Shown: in pieces, positions 6,531-10,182 of the stretch
How positions within the stretch are numbered: the first letter of the stretch is position 1
Layout: each line of letters opens with the position of its first letter
The notes under the pieces: generated by a model
What the model was told of the DNA's origin: nothing
Database searches by the model: none
Seen by the model: the letters and a program-made list of their open reading frames with translations, nothing else
Made by a program: the position numbers and the translations under genes
NCBI GenBank assembly: GCA_027485075.1
Contig: JAIXRT010000285.1
Location: forward strand, 1 to 10,182
DNA length: 10,182 nucleotides
Direction: 5' to 3'
From: Cytophagaceae bacterium
GTDB lineage: Bacteria > Bacteroidota > Bacteroidia > Cytophagales > Spirosomataceae

Positions 6531-7271
6531 CTATTTTTTTATACTAAATGTACCACTTGTACCATCTGCAAAGTTATTAATTGTTCCACGCTGAAAATTC
6601 TCTGGATTCAAAAATTTTGTATATCTTTTTCTTACATCGTCAGTCTCAAGTTGTAACTCTGCTTTTGCCTCGTCAATCAATTGTTTTTTTACTAAATCAT
6701 AATTGTAACCCAATAATACCTGAACTTCGGTATTCCCAGATGGTTTAATTGGACGAATCACCTTAAACAAAGGTTGAACACGTCCCAGTCTTTTTGATAC
6801 ACGATTAGCTGAAACTTCAATAGTTTTTGTCAAAGATACAGCATCCTGTGCAGATAATTGATTATTGGAAACATCAGATTCGATTACTGATCTCATGTTT
6901 GTCTCAACTAATCCAACTAATCTGTTTTTTGCCAACTCAGTAGCTTGCATTTCGGCCGCAGATTGAGTTTGTGCAATCGAAGAACCATTCGCAATAATCC
7001 ATTGAGGAAAACCATCCTGATCAACTTCAGTTTGACGACGATATGCTAAATCTAATTGAAAGTTTATAGGAGGGTTTCCGGGAAATACACTCCAGCCTTC
7101 TGCCAAATAGCGCTTCGCTTCTTTTTTTACATCGCGCGATACCTTCACGAAGGTAAATTTCTTTTTTGAAGCAACTACTTTGGGATTCACTACCTTCTTT
7201 TGAGAAATTTTACATTCAAAATTCACAAAGGAAAAAAGAAGCATAATTGAAAAATATTTTAACTTATACAT
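6531..7271 (-). CDS. LPP20-like exported protein, copy A
   Basis: 246 residues with a hydrophobic N-terminus (FSIMLLFSFVNFEC). If lipidated at Cys20, the lipobox is poor, with Glu at -1. After a basic segment comes a conserved core: FVKVSRDVKKEAKRY (41-55), GFPQWIIANGS (87-97), ELAKNRLVGLVETNMR (112-127) and a long helical tail. The GFPQWIIANG plus alternating A-x-x-x-A helix resembles the LPP20/FlgT-N group of envelope proteins, whose roles are structural or unknown. That assignment is from memory and only moderate. By hand count it shares about 80% identity with copy B (8210-8935) over residues 28-234. It lies between the DUF4384 and caspase genes with gaps of 16 and 8 nt, so all are probably co-transcribed. 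No catalytic residues are apparent. Confidence 0.8.
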   Translation of the reverse strand: MYKLKYFSIMLLFSFVNFECKISQKKVVNPKVVASKKKFTFVKVSRDVKKEAKRYLAEGWSVFPGNPPINFQLDLAYRRQTEVDQDGFPQWIIANGSSIAQTQSAAEMQATELAKNRLVGLVETNMRSVIESDVSNNQLSAQDAVSLTKTIEVSANRVSKRLGRVQPLFKVIRPIKPSGNTEVQVLLGYNYDLVKKQLIDEAKAELQLETDDVRKRYTKFLNPENFQRGTINNFADGTSGTFSIKK

Positions 7272-7287
7272 AGTAATATTTAGTTTT

Positions 7288-8223
7288 CTAATTTGAGAGA
7301 TTTAAATACCTGTAATCAACTTGAAGTTTACGTTTATTAATTCGCACTTTTTGTAGCCACTCTTGAAATTTGGCACTTGGCATACTTTTAGGCAACAAAA
7401 TTCCACGATTAAGCATTGATCTATCTAAGAATAAATGTGATTTATCTTCTACCAATGGAGTAGAAAATGAATCAGGAGAGAAAAGGATAAATAATTTATA
7501 CTGTTCAGAATCAACTCCACGGGGAAGTTTAAAATTTAATTCATCCACTGCACCTATTTCACTTAATTGATCATTCTTTTTGGAAAAAAATATATACTCT
7601 TTATTCCTTTGGATAGGTACAGAGCCCTGATATAGTCTAGTATCTTGATAAGGCAATATTCTAGAGGTTTCACCTAAATTTGGATCATCTAAATAGAGTG
7701 CTAAATAACCATTTTCTGGTGATTTAAATTGGACAAAAAAATCTTGATCATTTCTGAAAATTTCAGTGACGCACGTCGCCTTTTCACAATTCAATGTGTT
7801 CAACTTAAAAGTTATGGGGCCAGATTCTATTTCACGAACAATTCCAGCCACTTTAACTTTTAACCATTGTTCACCATTTAAGGTTTGAAAAGTAAAAATG
7901 GGTTCGCTTGTGTTGCGAACCCATTCTCCTTTTACAAAAGAATCTGAAAAAAAAGCAAATGATGATTTAGTTTCAATCGACTTATTTAATGATTTATTTT
8001 GTAAGTAGGTTGAATTACCATTAATAATTACACGACCAAATACACGTTCGATACCATCAATTTTAGCTTGTTGCAAGGCAATTTCTTGCGCTTTGAGCAT
8101 TGTTTGATTTTTTTCAATCCGCATTAAATTCTCTCCTACCGTAGCAATTTCCTTTTGCGAAAATCCGCTGTATGCTACGAATGAAAAGAGCAATCCTAGT
8201 AAAATACCATTAGTTTTTATCAC
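7288..8223 (-). CDS. DUF4384 domain secreted protein
   Basis: 311 residues from GTG 8223, which gives the signal peptide MIKTNGILLGLLFSFVAYSGFS before Gln. A TTG at 8241 would add six residues. No ATG is available nearby. It overlaps copy B by 14 bp, consistent with coupling. The N-terminal half (about 25-130) has ENLMRIEKNQTMLKAQEIAL and other alternating helical segments, resembling the FlgT-N/LPP20 fold. The second half carries DUF4384: FFVQFKSPENGYLALYLDD (162-180), then RILPYQ and an NKEYIFF strand, ending in a WL-K-R helix. DUF4384 is often found in or beside caspase-like and kinase-like proteins and is thought to bind partners in the envelope. Here it sits two genes upstream of a caspase-like protease, supporting a joint role. 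No catalytic site is visible. Confidence 0.82.
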   Translation of the reverse strand: MIKTNGILLGLLFSFVAYSGFSQKEIATVGENLMRIEKNQTMLKAQEIALQQAKIDGIERVFGRVIINGNSTYLQNKSLNKSIETKSSFAFFSDSFVKGEWVRNTSEPIFTFQTLNGEQWLKVKVAGIVREIESGPITFKLNTLNCEKATCVTEIFRNDQDFFVQFKSPENGYLALYLDDPNLGETSRILPYQDTRLYQGSVPIQRNKEYIFFSKKNDQLSEIGAVDELNFKLPRGVDSEQYKLFILFSPDSFSTPLVEDKSHLFLDRSMLNRGILLPKSMPSAKFQEWLQKVRINKRKLQVDYRYLNLSN

Positions 8224-8935
8224 CTTGAGTTTGGTCGTCAATGAAATTCTTAATAGTTCCTCTTTTTAAATTTTCAGGATTAAGAAACTTCTCATACCGT
8301 TTACGCACATCATCTGTTTCTAATTGCAACTCAGCTTTTGCCTCATCTAATAATTGCTTTTTCACTAAGTCATAGTTATATCCTAACAATACCTGAACCT
8401 CCAGATTACCTGATGCAATTACAGGTCTCTTTACTTGAAAAAGAGGCTGTACTCTGCCTAATTTCTTTGCAACTCTATTCGCAGAAACCTCAATTGTCTT
8501 GGTTAAAGAAACAGCATCTTGCGCAGATAATTGATTGTTAGCAACATCTGACTCAATGACAGCACGCATGTTTGTCTCAACCAAACCAACTAGTCTGTTT
8601 TTTGCTAATTCAATTGCTTGCATTGTTGCGGCCATTTCAGTTTGACCTACAGCTGATCCATTAGCAATTATCCATTGAGGAAAACCTTCATTATCCACTT
8701 CTGTTTGCCGACGAAACGCTAAGTCAAGTTGCTGTGCCATCGGTGGATTTGCCGTAAAGATATTCCAACCGTCTTTAGTATAACGTTTTGCTTCTTTTTT
8801 CACATCGCGCGAAACTTTTACAAAATTAAACTTCTTCTTCATGGCAATCACTTTAGGATTGACATTCTTATTTGATTTACATTGCCAAGCAAACGCTGCA
8901 ACGCAAAGAATTAATAATACTTTTAAACTTTTCAT
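8210..8935 (-). CDS. LPP20-like putative lipoprotein, copy B
   Basis: 241 residues from ATG 8935. An in-frame TTG at 8944 would add three residues and is rejected because the ATG gives a better signal, MKSLKVLLILCVAAFAWQC (lipidation possible at Cys19, though Gln at -1 is unusual). After the signal the sequence parallels copy A. It has FVKVSRDVKKEAKRY, GFPQWIIANGS, a perfectly shared 23-residue stretch around SAQDAVSLTKTIEVSANR, and EVQVLLGYNYDLVKKQL. Copies A and B differ mostly in the signal peptide, the GNPP/ANPP region and the C-terminal tail. The coding DNA also differs at many synonymous sites, so the duplication is old and kept by selection on protein. It precedes the DUF4384 gene with a 14-bp overlap. 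A paired role, such as forming a hetero-oligomer, is inference. Confidence 0.82.
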   Translation of the reverse strand: MKSLKVLLILCVAAFAWQCKSNKNVNPKVIAMKKKFNFVKVSRDVKKEAKRYTKDGWNIFTANPPMAQQLDLAFRRQTEVDNEGFPQWIIANGSAVGQTEMAATMQAIELAKNRLVGLVETNMRAVIESDVANNQLSAQDAVSLTKTIEVSANRVAKKLGRVQPLFQVKRPVIASGNLEVQVLLGYNYDLVKKQLLDEAKAELQLETDDVRKRYEKFLNPENLKRGTIKNFIDDQTQGDKN

Positions 8936-8966
8936 ACGAGTCAATTTGTTTTAGTTAAATATTAAG

Positions 8967-9779
8967 TTAGTTATGAATTGCAATAAGATTAAAAACATAG
9001 TTTTTGAAACTAGTTTCACGTAAAATTTTTGAAGACGGATTGCGATCTAAAACACGTTCACAACTAATACATCCATCCTTCTCGGGTCCAAAATACAAGC
9101 CTAGTTTAATATATCCTGTCTCATTCTCTACAAAATCGCATGAAAATGTTTGAGTAGCTAAATTCAACCGGATGTTTACGGGCTGTAAATTTCCAGCTTG
9201 CATAAAGTCTTCTGAACGTTGCTTTATTTGATTCCCTAAATCTGCCCAACTAGCACCAGAAACGGAAAAACCACGAATATATTTACCATAAGCTTTTGCT
9301 TTAGGCACGGCTTCAGCTGAGGCGATAGCAGCTGGAGCTGGCGTTTCCGTTATTGGGGTATTTTTTGGCTGAGCAGATTCTTCCACGTGAGTTAGTGAAG
9401 TTGCTGGCTTGGGCTCCTCAACTGGCTTGGGTTTAGCAATAGGTGTAGCATTAATTACCGCTAAAAATTCACCTTCAAGACTTAATCCATCCAACCCAAT
9501 TTCAAACTTTTTGCGCGTGCCTGGGTAGACTAATTCGAGTGATGGGGAAATATTGTCAACAGGAATTTCAACAAGTACATCATCTGCCAATTGTTTTAAC
9601 TTTACAGATAAAGAGAATCCTTGATAAGTCTGACCATCTAAATCATATGAAATTTCAATAACTCCCTTTTCTACATTGAAGCCTGCCACTATATTTGAGA
9701 CTGTTTGAGCATTGGAAAGTTCGCTTGAGCCAACAATCAAAAAGAGTGCATATAAAACACTATTAATTAAATTTTTCAT
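8967..9779 (-). CDS. Secreted protein with Ig-like N-domain and Pro/Ala-rich linker; first gene of the caspase operon
   Basis: 270 residues. The signal peptide ends SSELSNA before Gln25. An N-terminal domain (about 27-112) has VSNI-GVIEISYDLDG (27-49) and a PGTRKKFEIGLDGLSLEGEF segment (86-105). It resembles the beta-sandwich module found in many Bacteroidota exported proteins (recalled pattern: VSNV...ITYDL...PG..K.I.W). A low-complexity Pro/Ala/Glu linker follows (about 113-160: KPKPVEEPKPATS, TPAPAAIASAEAVPKAK). The C-domain (165-270) has SWADLGNQIKQRSEDFM, TGYIKLGLYFGPEKDGC and a possible Cys237/Cys240 pair (CISC), with Cys214 nearby. Nothing identifies an enzyme. It is the promoter-proximal gene of the five-gene operon, 31 nt upstream of copy B. 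I do not recognise a named family for the C-domain. Confidence 0.78.
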   Translation of the reverse strand: MKNLINSVLYALFLIVGSSELSNAQTVSNIVAGFNVEKGVIEISYDLDGQTYQGFSLSVKLKQLADDVLVEIPVDNISPSLELVYPGTRKKFEIGLDGLSLEGEFLAVINATPIAKPKPVEEPKPATSLTHVEESAQPKNTPITETPAPAAIASAEAVPKAKAYGKYIRGFSVSGASWADLGNQIKQRSEDFMQAGNLQPVNIRLNLATQTFSCDFVENETGYIKLGLYFGPEKDGCISCERVLDRNPSSKILRETSFKNYVFNLIAIHN

Positions 9780-9803
9780 CTAATATATATATAGTTATAA
9801 CCC

Positions 9804-9836
9804 CAATTTTACAAAAAAATAATTAACTACGACAAA
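9804..9836 (-). promoter_or_regulatory. Putative Bacteroidota-type promoter of the caspase operon
   Basis: On the minus strand, TTTG (9836-9833) is separated by 21 nt from TAAAATTG (9811-9804). The Bacteroidota consensus is TTTG-N19 to 21-TAnnTTTG, so there is one mismatch in the -7 box. The start codon follows 24 nt downstream of the -7 box, with an AT-rich leader of TATATA repeats. The spacing is right, but the region is so AT-rich that a chance match is possible. Confidence 0.45.
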
Positions 9837-9965
9837 AAATAAGGCCAAACTTATTAAGTGGTACCTGATTCATTAACCTTTAAATAACTAATATTTTGAA
9901 ATTTAAATAAAACCTAGTTTTTTTAGGATTCTAATTTTTAACAACAAAACTCAAACTAAACTAAA

Positions 9966-10182
9966 ATGAAATCACTGAAACTTGGCATTTCTATAGTTGG
10001 CGTAATAATGCTACTTGCATCGTGTTCAATAACTTTACCAATATCGGCTTCATCGAATCCATTAGGAACAAAAAGAGGCCAATCGACAGGAACTTGCTAT
10101 TTAGGAGCTTTATGTTTTGATGTAGACGCATCTATCCAGACAGCTGCAAAAAATGCAGGGATTTCTAAGATTTCAACCGTAG
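9966..10182 (+). CDS. TRL-like lipoprotein (3' truncated by the window)
   Basis: The first 72 codons are visible, starting at ATG 9966, and no stop is reached. The signal is MKSLKLGISIVGVIMLLASC with lipobox LASC (lipidated Cys20). The mature part has SSNPLGTKRGQSTGTCYLGALC and DASIQTAAKNAGISKIST. The NP-G-K-G start and the AAKN-GI-KI-TV pattern are typical of the TRL-like family of small bacterial lipoproteins. Family function is not established. An extra Cys pair (TCYLGALC) lies where many members have a glycine-rich piece. The leader from 9929 to the start contains no G and is rich in A and C, as expected for Bacteroidota translation starts without a Shine-Dalgarno site. It is divergent from the caspase operon, so the 186-nt gap serves both. 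No clear TAnnTTTG box was found on the plus strand. Confidence 0.85.
   Translation, partial: MKSLKLGISIVGVIMLLASCSITLPISASSNPLGTKRGQSTGTCYLGALCFDVDASIQTAAKNAGISKISTV

Noticed and set aside
9781..9793. TATATATAT tract as a microsatellite or origin-like element
   Set aside because: Only about 13 nt and located in an AT-rich leader; no DnaA boxes or iterons seen.
9911..9928. Short CCTA/TAGG hairpin with a T-run upstream of the TRL-like gene
   Set aside because: A 4-bp stem around a 7-nt T-run is too weak to call a terminator or riboswitch.
1..10182. CRISPR arrays, tRNA or rRNA genes, insertion sequences
   Set aside because: No regularly spaced repeats, cloverleaf-like segments, transposase motifs or paired terminal repeats were found on reading both strands.

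Overview
The window looks like chromosomal DNA of a Bacteroidota bacterium, most likely a Cytophagales/Spirosomataceae-type aerobe. This is inferred from family content (a DUF5777 barrel, YceI, a TRL-like lipoprotein, a cytochrome/PQQ sugar dehydrogenase fusion). It also fits the A-rich leaders without Shine-Dalgarno sites, a TTTG-N21-TAAAATTG promoter, and five signal peptides predicted to leave Gln as the first mature residue. No tRNA, rRNA, CRISPR array or insertion sequence was found. Almost every gene encodes an exported protein; the thioesterase at 5001-5543 is the clear exception.

Layout. (1) 1-1279, +: the 3' part of a cytochrome c/PQQ-dependent sugar dehydrogenase fusion that begins before the window, closed by a good intrinsic terminator. 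(2) 1465-4408, +: a tightly packed four-gene operon of a Rieske lipoprotein, a DUF5777 outer-membrane barrel, a YceI-like lipid/quinone-binding protein and a three-haem lipoprotein. Its junctions are an 8-bp overlap, a 1-bp TAATG overlap and a 1-nt gap. It reads as an extracytoplasmic redox module. (3) 4409-4567: a convergent intergenic region with nested hairpins. (4) 4568-4951, -: a Tat-exported Dabb protein, divergent from a hotdog thioesterase at 5001-5543, +. (5) 9779-5545, -: a five-gene operon. In transcription order it encodes a secreted protein with a Pro-rich linker, an LPP20-like protein (copy B), a DUF4384 protein, a second LPP20-like protein (copy A, about 80% identical to B), and a secreted caspase-like protease with a canonical EF-hand loop. 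(6) 9966-10182, +: the 5' part of a TRL-like lipoprotein, divergent from the caspase operon.

Two loci stand out as possibly uncharacterised systems. The Rieske/DUF5777/YceI/tri-haem operon has the parts expected of an electron path at or across the outer membrane. The exported caspase/EF-hand/DUF4384/twin-LPP20 operon has the parts expected of a calcium-responsive envelope protease with dedicated partners. Both functions are inferred from gene content only.
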